The notes under the pieces: generated by a model
What the model was told of the DNA's origin: nothing
What the model saw: only the letters and a program-made list of their open reading frames with translations
Database searches by the model: none
Position numbers and translations under genes: made by a program
Assembly: GCA_903951595.1 (NCBI GenBank)
Contig: CAJBCQ010000147.1
Span: forward strand, 1 to 36,216
DNA length: 36,216 nucleotides
Direction: 5' to 3'
From: an uncultured Hyphomicrobiales bacterium
GTDB taxonomy: Bacteria; Pseudomonadota; Alphaproteobacteria; Rhizobiales; Aestuariivirgaceae
In this document: piece by piece, positions 25,399-34,495 of the stretch
Layout: each line of letters starts with the position of its first letter
How positions within the stretch are numbered: position 1 is the stretch's first letter

Positions 25399-25994
25399 TG
25401 ATGAAGCTGCATTACAGCCCCTTTTCGCCCTTCGCGCGCATCGTGCGGGTGATCGCGCATGAGCTTGGTATTGCGGATCAGATCGAGCTTGTGCTGGCCG
25501 AAGGCATGGTGCCTGCGGTGCCGCATGAAATCGTGATCCGAGACAATCCGCTGGGCAAGATTCCCGCCCTTGTCACGGATCATGGAACGGCTGTTTATGA
25601 CTCGCGGGTCATTGTTGAATATCTGATCCACCATGCTGGCAATAAAACGCTTTTGCCGGATGAACCGGTGCAGCGTTTCCGCGTGCTAAACTTGCAGGCA
25701 TTGGCGCAAGGGTTGGCGGATGCGGCGGTGCAATATCGCTATGAAACCTTTGCGCGGCCTGAGAATTTGCGCTGGCCGGAATATGCCGCGCGCCAGAAGC
25801 AGCGCATTCTGGCAGCCGTCGCGGCGGCTTCGGGTTACGAAACGCTGAGCGTTGGCTCGATCTCCATGGCCTGCGCTTTAAGCTACCTTGATATCCGCAT
25901 GCCGGAAATTGATTGGCGGGCGAGCCATTCCGCGCTGGCGCGTTGGCATGAGACATTCAGCGCGCGCGCCTCCATGTCGGCAACAAAGCCCTGA
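25395..25994 (+). CDS. Glutathione S-transferase family protein (YibF-like)
   Basis: A GST of about 199 residues. The N-terminal thioredoxin-like domain has MKLHYSPFSPFARIVRVIAHEL, the cis-proline in NPLGKIPALV, and the glutathione-binding acidic-Ser motif VYDSRVIVEYL; a helical C-terminal domain follows. The N-terminus SPFSPFxR is of the YibF/GstA-like type with serine near the catalytic position and no active-site cysteine. Three consecutive ATG codons (25395, 25398, 25401) could start it, the first overlapping the peroxiredoxin stop. Its stop overlaps the monooxygenase start as TGATG. The coupling to a 1-Cys peroxiredoxin suggests a role in its reduction, which is inference. Confidence 0.92.
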   Translation: MMMKLHYSPFSPFARIVRVIAHELGIADQIELVLAEGMVPAVPHEIVIRDNPLGKIPALVTDHGTAVYDSRVIVEYLIHHAGNKTLLPDEPVQRFRVLNLQALAQGLADAAVQYRYETFARPENLRWPEYAARQKQRILAAVAAASGYETLSVGSISMACALSYLDIRMPEIDWRASHSALARWHETFSARASMSATKP

Positions 25995-27187
25995 TGGAAG
26001 GCGCTTTCGACATTCTGGTGGCCGGTGCGGGGCCAGCAGGGCTTGCAGCGGCGGCTCTTTCGGCGCGGTCTGGGGCCAAGACGATTTGCCTGACGGGACC
26101 GGATACTGATGTTGATCCGCGCACGGTGGCCATCATGCAGCCGGGGCTTCGTCTGCTGCAAGCTCTGGAGCTTTGGCCGGGTGATTTGCAGGGGCATTCT
26201 TCACCGCTGAAAAAGCTGCGGTTGGTTGATGATACGGGCGGCATTCTGGCCGCGCCTGAGCTGACATTTGATGCCCGCGAGACCAATGAGGATGCTTTCG
26301 GGTGGAATGTGCCACTCAAAGCTCTCTGCCCTGCTTTGCGCGCGCGGTGTGAGGCTTTGGGTGTGGTGTTCGTTTCTGACAGTGCGACTGGGCTTGAATT
26401 GAGGGGCAATTTCGCCGCCGTTTCGTGCGCTGACGGCGAGGACGTATCCGCGCGCGTGGTGTTTGCGGCGGATGGGCGCGCGTCGGTTTTGCGCAAGGCG
26501 GCGGGCATTGCGGCGCAGGAATGGGCCTATGATCAGGCCGCGATCGTGACGCATTTTGCCCATAGTGCTGATCATCGTGGCATTTCATCGGAATATCACA
26601 CGCCTTCCGGCCCCTTCACCACCGTGCCCCTGCCCGGCCGGCGCTCAAGCCTTGTGTGGATGGAGCGGCCTGCGCGAGCAGCCGAGATCGCGGCCCTTTC
26701 TGGGGTGGAACTTGCCCGTGAAATCCAGATTGCGAGCCATGGCGAGTTGGGCCTTATCACCGATGCCGCAGCCTGCCATGTGTTTCCGATGCGGGGGCTG
26801 ACGGCTGAGACATTCGCCAAGTCGCGGGTATTCCTGATTGGCGAGGCCGCCCATGTGGTGCCGCCCATCGGGGCGCAAGGATTGAACATGAGCCTGCGCG
26901 ATGCGGCCCTTGCGGCGGAGTTGGCGGGGGATGCCTTGCAATGGGGCGATGATCCGGGCGATGACAAGCTGCTTGCGCGCTATGACAGGGCGCGGCGTGC
27001 GGATGTGGTGCCGCGCCAGACGGTGATTGATCTGATGAACCGCTCGCTGCTTTCCAATCTGTTGCCGATGGAACTGGGCCGCGCTCTGGGCATTGGCATT
27101 GCGGGGCATGTGCCCTTCATCCGCTCGCGCGTCATGCGGCAAGGATTAGCTCCAGAAACGGGTCTGCCGCGCCTGATGCGCGCTTGA
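25994..27187 (+). CDS. UbiH/UbiF/COQ6-family FAD-dependent hydroxylase
   Basis: Flavin monooxygenase of 397 residues, of the family that hydroxylates the ubiquinone ring. Motifs: FAD-binding GAGPAGLAAAALSA at the N-terminus, DPRTVAIMQPGLRLLQALELW (the family DxRTxAL equivalent), FAADGRASVLRKAAGI (DG motif), and FLIGEAAHVVPPIGAQGLNMSLRDA. The last is the second FAD-binding and signature segment, with GEAAH where most have GDAAH. Alphaproteobacteria often have several such enzymes with different ring positions; which position this one acts on cannot be told. It is coupled to the GST upstream and followed 18 bp later by the aldolase. Confidence 0.92.
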   Translation: MEGAFDILVAGAGPAGLAAAALSARSGAKTICLTGPDTDVDPRTVAIMQPGLRLLQALELWPGDLQGHSSPLKKLRLVDDTGGILAAPELTFDARETNEDAFGWNVPLKALCPALRARCEALGVVFVSDSATGLELRGNFAAVSCADGEDVSARVVFAADGRASVLRKAAGIAAQEWAYDQAAIVTHFAHSADHRGISSEYHTPSGPFTTVPLPGRRSSLVWMERPARAAEIAALSGVELAREIQIASHGELGLITDAAACHVFPMRGLTAETFAKSRVFLIGEAAHVVPPIGAQGLNMSLRDAALAAELAGDALQWGDDPGDDKLLARYDRARRADVVPRQTVIDLMNRSLLSNLLPMELGRALGIGIAGHVPFIRSRVMRQGLAPETGLPRLMRA

Positions 27188-27205
27188 ATTTGAGGAGTTT
27201 GCCCC

Positions 27206-28249
27206 ATGAAACTGCCGTCTCATTTTTATCGCGCACTTGCTACCGGAGCCCCCGCCCCGTACCGGGAATTGCCCGTGCGGTTGGAGCGCATGATCCATTT
27301 CGTGCCGCCACATTTGGAAAAGGTGCGGGCCAAATTGCCGGAGCTTATTGGGCAAGTCGATGTGGTTCTGGGTAATCTTGAAGACGCGATACCGGCGGAT
27401 GCGAAGGAGGAAGCCCGCAAGGGCTTTATCCAGCTCGCCAAGGCCAATGAATTTGGCAAAACGGGCCTGTGGACGCGCATCAATTGCCTCAATAGCCCGT
27501 GGGTATTGGATGATCTGACGCAGATTCTCGGTGAAGCGGGTGACAAGCTTGATGTTGTCATGCTGCCCAAGGTCGAGGGTGTTTGGGATATCCACTATCT
27601 CGATCAGCTTTTGGCGCAGCTGGAAGCGCGTTATGGGATCCAAAAGCCCATTCTCATCCACGCCATTCTGGAAACCGCGCAAGGGGTGGTGAATGTGAAC
27701 GAGATTGCCGCTGCTTCCCCGCGCATGCATGGCATGAGCCTTGGGCCTGCGGACCTTGCCGCTTCTCGCGGCATGAAGACCACGCGGGTGGGTGGCGGGC
27801 ATCCGTCCTATGGCGTGCTGGCCGACAAGGCGGGCGATGCTCCTCGGGCCTTTTCGCAGCAGGATTTGTGGCATTATACCGTGGCGCGGATGGTGGATGC
27901 TTGTCAGGCCAATGGCATCAAAGCGTTCTATGGACCGTTCGGTGATTTTTCGGACTTGGAGGCCTGCGAGGCGCAATTCCGCAATGCGTTCCTGATGGGG
28001 TGCGCCGGGGCTTGGTCACTGCATCCCAGCCAGATCGGCATTGCGCGCAAGGTATTTTCACCAGACCCGGAAGAAGTGCGCTTTGCCCTCAAGATTGTGG
28101 AAGCCATGCCGGATGGCACCGGGGCGGTGATGATTGATGGTAAGATGCAGGATGACGCCACCTGGAAGCAGGCGCGCGTGATTGTGGACTTGGCCCGGCT
28201 TGTGGTGTCGCGCGAGCCTGCCATGGCAGCAATTTACGGCATGGCTTGA
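27206..28249 (+). CDS. HpcH/HpaI-CitE family CoA-ester lyase (malyl-CoA lyase-like)
   Basis: TIM-barrel lyase of 347 residues resembling L-malyl-CoA/beta-methylmalyl-CoA lyases, which cleave malyl-CoA or methylmalyl-CoA to give glyoxylate. Visible motifs: [16 protein letters not shown] near 65, [12 protein letters not shown] (substrate arginine), [19 protein letters not shown] (metal-binding Glu), [21 protein letters not shown] (metal-binding Asp) and YGPFGDFSD. The N-terminal [39 protein letters not shown] differs from the usual VPGSRPELFEK opening, so it belongs to a divergent branch. No other ethylmalonyl-CoA or serine-cycle gene is in the window, so the pathway role is open. GAGG precedes the ATG. 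Confidence 0.88.
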   Translation: MKLPSHFYRALATGAPAPYRELPVRLERMIHFVPPHLEKVRAKLPELIGQVDVVLGNLEDAIPADAKEEARKGFIQLAKANEFGKTGLWTRINCLNSPWVLDDLTQILGEAGDKLDVVMLPKVEGVWDIHYLDQLLAQLEARYGIQKPILIHAILETAQGVVNVNEIAAASPRMHGMSLGPADLAASRGMKTTRVGGGHPSYGVLADKAGDAPRAFSQQDLWHYTVARMVDACQANGIKAFYGPFGDFSDLEACEAQFRNAFLMGCAGAWSLHPSQIGIARKVFSPDPEEVRFALKIVEAMPDGTGAVMIDGKMQDDATWKQARVIVDLARLVVSREPAMAAIYGMA

Positions 28250-28283
28250 ACGCCGCCTTGGCGCGTGCCAGAAACATGCCACC

Positions 28284-28625
28284 ATGGCTGAAGTAAACCG
28301 AACCGCAAAATTCATGATCGGACAGGTGGTAAAGCACCGCTTGTTCTCGTTTCGTGGAGTCATATTCGATGTCGATCCAACCTTCTCCAATACGGATGAA
28401 TGGTGGGAAGCCATCCCCGAAGACACGCGCCCAGCCAAGGATCAGCCTTTCTACCACCTCCTCGCGGAGAATGAGGAAACGGAGTATGTGGCCTATGTCT
28501 CAGAACAAAACCTCCTCGCAGATCATTCCGGCGAGCCTGTCCGGCACCCGGAAGTTCCCAAATTCTTCGAGATTTTCGATGAGGGGGCTGGCGCTTACCG
28601 CCTCAAAACGGTGCGGGCTCACTAG
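28284..28625 (+). CDS. hspQ: Heat shock protein HspQ
   Basis: Small protein of the HspQ/YccV family, 113 residues. In E. coli HspQ modulates Lon protease specificity and affects DnaA degradation. The whole protein is one domain: KFMIGQVVKHRLFSFRGVIFDVDPTF, then EWWEAIPEDTRPAKDQPFYHLLAE and YVAYVSEQNLLAD, all family signatures. The track begins at 28182 inside the preceding gene; the ATG at 28284 fits the family. Its 3' end overlaps the start of the binding-protein gene by 47 bp in another frame, an unusually long same-strand overlap. Confidence 0.93.
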   Translation: MAEVNRTAKFMIGQVVKHRLFSFRGVIFDVDPTFSNTDEWWEAIPEDTRPAKDQPFYHLLAENEETEYVAYVSEQNLLADHSGEPVRHPEVPKFFEIFDEGAGAYRLKTVRAH

Positions 28626-30378
28626 CCTCATTTTCGGCGGCCTGCTGCTGGTTGCTGGTGCGGCGCATGCCGCCCCACAGCATGGCATTTCCATGTTTGG
28701 GCAACCGGCCTTAGCCCCCGATTTCAGCGCCCTGCCCTATGTCAACCCAGATGCGCCCAAAGGCGGCACGCTGCGCCAAGCGATCAATGGCAGTTTCGAC
28801 AGCCTCAATCCCTTCATCGTGAAGGGCCAAGTGCAATTCCTCCTTCTTCGCACCTATGTTTTCGAAAGCCTGATGGCGCGGTCGAAGGATGAGCCGTTTT
28901 CGCTTTATGGTTTGATTGCCGAAAGCATCGAAGTGGCCGATGATCGTTCCAAGGTTACGTTCCGCCTGAACCCCGCCGCCAAGTTCTCCGATGGCTTGCC
29001 GATCACCTCGGCGGATGTGGTGTTCTCGATGGAGACGCTGCGCGACCATGGGCGACCGAATTTCAAGAATTCCTATTCCAAAGTCGTGAAGGCCGAGACG
29101 CCGGATGAGCGCACGGTGGTTTTCACACTGGATGGGGCAGATCGCGAACTCGTGCTGATCCTCGGCCTTATGCCGGTCATTCCCAAACATCATTGGGAAG
29201 GCAAGGATTTCGAGGCGACGACGCTGGAGCCGCTGGTGGGTTCCGGGCCTTATACGATCGGCACCGTGAAGCCGGGCGAGCAATTGGAGTTCAAGCGCAA
29301 TCCGGAATATTGGGGCCGCGATCTGGCCGTGAACCGGGGCCTGTGGAATTTCGACCGCGTGGTGTTTGATTATTATCGTGACAGCAATGGCGCGTTTGAG
29401 GCGTTCAAGAAGGGTGATGTGGACTTGCGCGAGGAATCTGATTCCACCCGCTGGTCGCAAGGTTATGATTTCGCCGCCGCCAAGGATGGGCGGGTGACGA
29501 AATTGACCATTCCCAACGGCATGCCCCAACCTATTTCGGCACTGGCCTTCAACACGCGCAAACCCTTATTCGAAGATAAGCGCGTGCGCGAAGCTCTGTT
29601 GGCCGCGTTTGATTTTGAATGGGCCAATGCCAATCTGTTCGGCGGCCTCTATCAACGCACGCAAGGCTATTTCGCGGGGTCTGACCTTTCAGCCATCGGA
29701 AACCCGGCAGGTGATGCCGAGCGGGCAGCTTTGGCGGGCAAGGTGCCGGATGATATTCTCGACGGCAGCTATCGACTACCGGTGAGCGATGGTACCGGCC
29801 GCGACCGCAAGAATATGCGTTTAGCCATGGAGCTTTTGACGCAGGCCGGATGGAAGATGGAAGGCGGCAAGCTCGTCAAGGATGGTCAGCCCTTTGCTTT
29901 CGACTTGGCGGTCAGCAGCCCGGAACAAGAGCGCGTTGGTTTGCATTTCCAACGCTCCCTTGCCCAGATTGGCATTACGATGAACCTGCGCCAGAATGAC
30001 AGCGCGGGCTTCCAGCGGCGCTTGCAGTCTTATGATTATGACATGGTGCCGGTGACGTGGTTCAATTCGCTTTCCCCCGGCAATGAGCAGGCCTTTTATT
30101 GGGGCTCCACGGGTCGTGATACGCAAGGAACCCGCAATTACCCCGGCATTGCTGATCCGGCGATTGACGAGGCCATCAAGACGCTGCTTGGCGCCAAATC
30201 GCGTGATGAATTTGTGGCAACGGCACGCAGCATCGACAGGCTTTTGCTTTCGGGCATTTATGTCATTCCGCTCTATAATCAGGGCGGGCAATGGCTGGCG
30301 CGGTGGAACAGCATTGCATGCCCGGAAAACACGCCCCTGCAGGGTTTTGAAACGCCAACCTGTTGGAGTGCCCAATGA
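28579..30378 (+). CDS. Extracellular solute-binding protein family 5 (YejA-like, oligopeptide type)
   Basis: Periplasmic peptide-binding protein of 599 residues, similar to YejA. The start chosen is ATG 28579, giving a good signal peptide: MRGLALTASKRCGLTS, a hydrophobic run ending VAGAAHA, with cleavage before APQHG. The track's 28354 start would add 75 unconvincing residues inside hspQ. The mature part has ALPYVNPDAPKGGTLRQAINGSFDSLNPF, the SBP family-5 hallmark, then FRLNPAAKFSDGLPITSADVVFSMETL and the C-terminal lobe. No permease or ATPase gene accompanies it, so it is an orphan binding protein here. The stop overlaps the DsbA-type gene start by four bases. Confidence 0.9.
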   Translation: MRGLALTASKRCGLTSLIFGGLLLVAGAAHAAPQHGISMFGQPALAPDFSALPYVNPDAPKGGTLRQAINGSFDSLNPFIVKGQVQFLLLRTYVFESLMARSKDEPFSLYGLIAESIEVADDRSKVTFRLNPAAKFSDGLPITSADVVFSMETLRDHGRPNFKNSYSKVVKAETPDERTVVFTLDGADRELVLILGLMPVIPKHHWEGKDFEATTLEPLVGSGPYTIGTVKPGEQLEFKRNPEYWGRDLAVNRGLWNFDRVVFDYYRDSNGAFEAFKKGDVDLREESDSTRWSQGYDFAAAKDGRVTKLTIPNGMPQPISALAFNTRKPLFEDKRVREALLAAFDFEWANANLFGGLYQRTQGYFAGSDLSAIGNPAGDAERAALAGKVPDDILDGSYRLPVSDGTGRDRKNMRLAMELLTQAGWKMEGGKLVKDGQPFAFDLAVSSPEQERVGLHFQRSLAQIGITMNLRQNDSAGFQRRLQSYDYDMVPVTWFNSLSPGNEQAFYWGSTGRDTQGTRNYPGIADPAIDEAIKTLLGAKSRDEFVATARSIDRLLLSGIYVIPLYNQGGQWLARWNSIACPENTPLQGFETPTCWSAQ

Positions 30379-31019
30379 GCGTGTTGACGATTGATGTCGT
30401 GTCGGATGTCATCTGCCCGTGGTGCTATCTCGGCAAGCGGAGATTGGAGCAGGCTTTGGCGCTGGTGCCTCAGGTCAAAGCCCAAGTGCGATGGCATCCG
30501 TTCATGCTCGACCCCACCATTCCGGCGCAAGGGGTGGATCGGGCCGAATATATGCGGGCCAAGTTTGATGATGAGGACAGGCTTCAGCAAATCCATCTGC
30601 ATCTGAAGTCGGCGGGGGCTGATAGTGGGCTTGATTATCAGTTCGACAAGATTACCCGCACGCCCAACACCATGGACGCACACCGCTTGATCCGCTGGGC
30701 AGGTGAGGCCGATTTACAGGACGAAATGGTGGAGGAGCTTTTCCGCCGCTATTGGATTGATGGCGAGGACATTGGCAATCACGGTATTCTGACACTAGCT
30801 GCGATGGCCGTGGGGTTGGATGGCGATGCGATCCATGCGCGGCTTCATCATGATGACGGCATTGCCGAGGTGCGCGAGGAAGTGGAGATGGCGCAAAAGA
30901 TTGGGGTGACGGGCGTTCCGACCTATATCCTGGCAGGCCAATATGGCATCTCCGGCGCGCAAGACCCGGCTGAATTGGCGCGGGCCATGCGCGAAATTTA
31001 TGAGAAGGCTTCCGGTTAA
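30375..31019 (+). CDS. DsbA family oxidoreductase (FrnE-like)
   Basis: Thioredoxin-fold thiol oxidoreductase of 214 residues, related to FrnE/2-hydroxychromene-2-carboxylate isomerase-like DsbA proteins. The redox motif CPWC is in IDVVSDVICPWCYLGKRRLEQAL, and the cis-proline is in IGVTGVPTYI. A helical insert (about 60-150) includes NTMDAHRLIRWAGE, typical of the FrnE group. No signal peptide is seen, so it probably acts in the cytoplasm. The ATG at 30375 overlaps the YejA-like stop as ATGA and has GGAG six bases upstream. Its TAA is shared with the convergent mfd stop in TTAA. Confidence 0.92.
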   Translation: MSVLTIDVVSDVICPWCYLGKRRLEQALALVPQVKAQVRWHPFMLDPTIPAQGVDRAEYMRAKFDDEDRLQQIHLHLKSAGADSGLDYQFDKITRTPNTMDAHRLIRWAGEADLQDEMVEELFRRYWIDGEDIGNHGILTLAAMAVGLDGDAIHARLHHDDGIAEVREEVEMAQKIGVTGVPTYILAGQYGISGAQDPAELARAMREIYEKASG

Positions 31020-34000
31020 GCCGCCAGCTTCACCAACACCTGCATGAGTTGGCGTGTGCCCTTCAGACGATCTTCTGCCGTTTCCCAATCGCGCATAATC
31101 ACGAGCTTCATGTCTGGGCGTAATTTCGCCCGGGTGCCTTGTTCGGTGATCCATTTGACCAAGGCGGCTGGGTTCGGGAAGGCACCATTGCGGAAGGCGA
31201 GCAGCGCGCCCTTGGGGCCTGCATCGACATTTGACACATTGGCCGTGCGACAGAGTAGCTTGATGGACACGACCTCCAACAAATTGCGAACTTCTTCCGG
31301 GGGGCGGCCGAAGCGGTCGTGGAGTTCAGCGGCAAAGCCATCGAGAGCCTGTTGGTCTTCCAAATCAGCCAAGCGGCGATAGAGGCCCAAGCGCACGGAA
31401 AGATCGGCGACATAATCTTCAGGAATGAGAACCGAGGTGCCAACATTGATCTGCGGCGACCATGTGCCTTCGCCTGTTTCCGTCTCATCGCCCGTGCGAA
31501 GGTTCGCCACCGCTTCTTCCAGCATCGCCTGATAAAGCTCGAAGCCGACTTCCCGGATATGACCGTGCTGTTCCTCGCCTAGCAAATTGCCAGCGCCGCG
31601 AATATCGAGATCGTGGCTTGCCAACGTAAAGCCTGCGCCAAGGCTATCGAGCGATTGCAAGACTTTCAGCCGCTTTTCAGCCCCCGCCGTCATGGGCTTG
31701 TCGGAGGGCACGGTGAGGAGCGCATAGGCGCGTTGTTTCGCGCGACCCACGCGGCCACGCAGCTGATAGAGCTGGGCAAGGCCAAACATGTCGGCGCGGT
31801 GAACGACCAATGTGTTGGCGGTGGATACGTCGATGCCGGATTCGATGATGGTGGTTGAAAGCAGAAGATCATATTGGCGGTCATAGAAGGCCGTCATAAT
31901 GTCATCGAGTTCGGTGGGTGCGAGGCGGCCATGGGCTACGGCCACTTTGATCTCTGGCACCAGTTCTTTCAGGATTTCAGCCACATCATCCAAATCCGAA
32001 ATACGCGGCACGACATAGAAGCTCTGGCCGCCGCGATAGAGTTCACGCAGCAGGCTTTCACGGATGGTGACGGGATCGAACGGCGTCACATAGGTACGAA
32101 CCGCTAAACGGTCGAGTGGCGGGGTGGTGATGAGCGACAGTTCCCGCACGCCTGACAAAGCCATTTGAAGTGTGCGCGGAATGGGGGTGGCGGTCAGCGT
32201 CAGCACATGCACATCCGCGCGCATTTCTTTCAGTCGCTCTTTGTGCTTCACACCAAAATGCTGTTCTTCGTCGATGATGAGAAGGCCTAAATCGCGGAAT
32301 TTGATTTCTTTGCCCAACACGGCATGAGTGCCGATGAGAATATCAACGTCGCCGCTGGAAAGAGCAGCTTTGGTTTCGTTCAGCTCTTTGCGGCCGACAA
32401 GCCGGGAGGCTTGCGCGATGCGGATGGGCAGGCCTTCGAACCGTTTGCTGAAGGTGGCGAAATGCTGGCGGGCGAGCAGCGTTGTGGGCACCACAACAGC
32501 CACCTGCTTTCCGGCCATCGCCGTGACGAAGGCTGAGCGCAGGGCCACTTCGGTTTTGCCAAAGCCGACATCACCGCAGATGAGGCGATCCATCGGTCGG
32601 CCTTTTTGCAGATCGTCCAGAACCGCTTCGATAGCGGCAAGCTGGTCTTCGGTTTCCTCATAGGGGAAACGCGCGCAGAATTCATCATAGGCACCTTCTG
32701 GCGGGGCCAAAATCTCGCCATGCTTCAACTCGCGCGCAGCAGCTGTTTTGATGAGCTGGGCGGCCATCTCGCGCACACGTTCTTTGAGCTTGGCCTTGCG
32801 CGCCTGCCACGCGCCGCCGCCCAGCTTGTCGAGCTGCACGCCCGCCACTTCTGAGCCATAGCGGGAAAGCAGTTCGATGTTTTCAACGGGAATGAAAAGG
32901 CGGTCGCCACCGGCATAGGTCAGGAACAAACAATCATGGGGCGCGCCCTGCACTTCAATGGTTTTCAGGCCTTCAAAACGCCCAATGCCATGATCGACAT
33001 GCACCACCAGATCACCCGGATCGAGGCTTGATAGCTCGGTGAGGAAATCAGCGGCCTTCTTGGCCTTGCGGCCATGGCGCACGAGGCGGTCGCCCAGAAT
33101 GTCTTGCTCGGCGATGATGGCCAGATCGGGCGTTTCAAAGCCAGTCTCCAAGCCCAGAATAACGCTGCCCACCATGTCCGCCGGGCGGGCGGCGGCTTCT
33201 GTCCAATTGGCGGAGGCGACGATGGGGGTGATGCCATGATCGCGCAGGATGGTTTCCATCCGCTCGCGCGAGCCTTCGGACCAAGCGGCAAAGATAACGC
33301 GCTTGCCGTCCGCTTTCAGCCCGTTCACATGGCCGCGCACGGCCTCATAGACATTGCGTCCAGTTTCAGCACGTTCGGCGGCGAAGCTGCGGCCTTGCTT
33401 GCCATGCAGCGACTGAACGCGCGTGCCAGACGATTCCGGCACTTCGAAGGGGCTTAGCACAAAATGCGGGCGGAAGGCGGTGATGGCTTTCCAATCAGCA
33501 TCCGTGAGAAACAACGCTTCAGGCGGCAGTGGCTTATAGGGGGCAGCCCCGAAGCTTTGCTCTTTCAGTGCCTGTTTGCGGGCGTTGTAATATTCCTCAA
33601 TCTGGTCGCGGCGTGAGATTGCGGCTTCCTCGGCCAGATGATCTAGGCTGATGGCAGCCAGCGGCATGTAGTCGGCAAGGCTCACGAGCTTGTCATGGAA
33701 TAGCGGCAGCCAATGTTCCATGCCCTGATAGCGGCGGCCTGTTGTGACGCTTTCGTAGAGCGGATCGTTCAGATCCACCCCGCCGAAAGCCTGTGCATAG
33801 CGCGAGCGGAAGCTGGAGATGGTGGCTTCATTCAGCAGCACTTCACTGGCCGGTTCCAGAGTGAGCTGATGCAATGTGCCGGTGGTGCGCTGGGTTTCGG
33901 GGTCGAAACTGCGGATGGATTCGAGTGTATCGCCAAAGAAATCGAGCCGGACGGGTTCAGAAGTTCCCGGCGGGAAAATATCCACAATGCCGCCGCGCAC

Positions 34001-34495
34001 GGCGAAATCACCCGGGTCTACCACGGTGCTGGCACGGCTGAAGCCATTTACCTGCAAAAATTCCTGAATGCGGGCGATGTCGATCACATTGCCCGGCGTT
34101 GCGTGGAAAGTGGCCGCGGCGATTGTTTGCGGGCTCGGCACACGCTGCATCACGCCATTGATGGTGGTAAGCACAAGGCGCGGTTTGTCATTCTTGCTGG
34201 CATTGGCAAGTTTGGCCAAGGTGGCAAGGCGGCGGGCGAGGTTATCGGCAGCGGGGGAAACGCGATCATAGGGCAGGCAATCCCAAGCCGGGAATCGCAG
34301 CACTTCCAGATCGGGCGCAAAGAAGGCCAAGGCTTCGGCCAAGGCGCTCATGCGCTGGTCGTCGCGGGCCACATGCAAAAGGCCCTTGGGACCGGACAGG
34401 CGCGCGGCATCCGCAATCGCCAAGGCATCGAGGCCTTCCGGCACACCGGCCAGAATGGCGCGGCCGGGGCGGGTGACGAGTTCTTTCAGCTTCAT
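31016..34495 (-). CDS. mfd: Transcription-repair coupling factor Mfd
   Basis: Large translocase (1159 residues) that removes stalled RNA polymerase at lesions and recruits UvrA. Order: N-terminal UvrB-homology region, RNA-polymerase-interacting domain with DPGDLVVHVDHGIGRFEGL (about 495-515), then superfamily 2 helicase domains. These have Walker A GDVGFGKTEVALRSAF near 640, DEEQHFG near 741 and the TATPIPRTLQMAL motif, followed by VVHRADMFGLAQLYQLRGRVGRA and the C-terminal TRCF domain that covers the UvrA site. Full length, no frameshift. The start overlaps the sdhE stop by one base. The 3' end converges on the DsbA-type gene with a 4-bp overlap. Confidence 0.97.
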   Translation of the reverse strand: MKLKELVTRPGRAILAGVPEGLDALAIADAARLSGPKGLLHVARDDQRMSALAEALAFFAPDLEVLRFPAWDCLPYDRVSPAADNLARRLATLAKLANASKNDKPRLVLTTINGVMQRVPSPQTIAAATFHATPGNVIDIARIQEFLQVNGFSRASTVVDPGDFAVRGGIVDIFPPGTSEPVRLDFFGDTLESIRSFDPETQRTTGTLHQLTLEPASEVLLNEATISSFRSRYAQAFGGVDLNDPLYESVTTGRRYQGMEHWLPLFHDKLVSLADYMPLAAISLDHLAEEAAISRRDQIEEYYNARKQALKEQSFGAAPYKPLPPEALFLTDADWKAITAFRPHFVLSPFEVPESSGTRVQSLHGKQGRSFAAERAETGRNVYEAVRGHVNGLKADGKRVIFAAWSEGSRERMETILRDHGITPIVASANWTEAAARPADMVGSVILGLETGFETPDLAIIAEQDILGDRLVRHGRKAKKAADFLTELSSLDPGDLVVHVDHGIGRFEGLKTIEVQGAPHDCLFLTYAGGDRLFIPVENIELLSRYGSEVAGVQLDKLGGGAWQARKAKLKERVREMAAQLIKTAAARELKHGEILAPPEGAYDEFCARFPYEETEDQLAAIEAVLDDLQKGRPMDRLICGDVGFGKTEVALRSAFVTAMAGKQVAVVVPTTLLARQHFATFSKRFEGLPIRIAQASRLVGRKELNETKAALSSGDVDILIGTHAVLGKEIKFRDLGLLIIDEEQHFGVKHKERLKEMRADVHVLTLTATPIPRTLQMALSGVRELSLITTPPLDRLAVRTYVTPFDPVTIRESLLRELYRGGQSFYVVPRISDLDDVAEILKELVPEIKVAVAHGRLAPTELDDIMTAFYDRQYDLLLSTTIIESGIDVSTANTLVVHRADMFGLAQLYQLRGRVGRAKQRAYALLTVPSDKPMTAGAEKRLKVLQSLDSLGAGFTLASHDLDIRGAGNLLGEEQHGHIREVGFELYQAMLEEAVANLRTGDETETGEGTWSPQINVGTSVLIPEDYVADLSVRLGLYRRLADLEDQQALDGFAAELHDRFGRPPEEVRNLLEVVSIKLLCRTANVSNVDAGPKGALLAFRNGAFPNPAALVKWITEQGTRAKLRPDMKLVIMRDWETAEDRLKGTRQLMQVLVKLAA

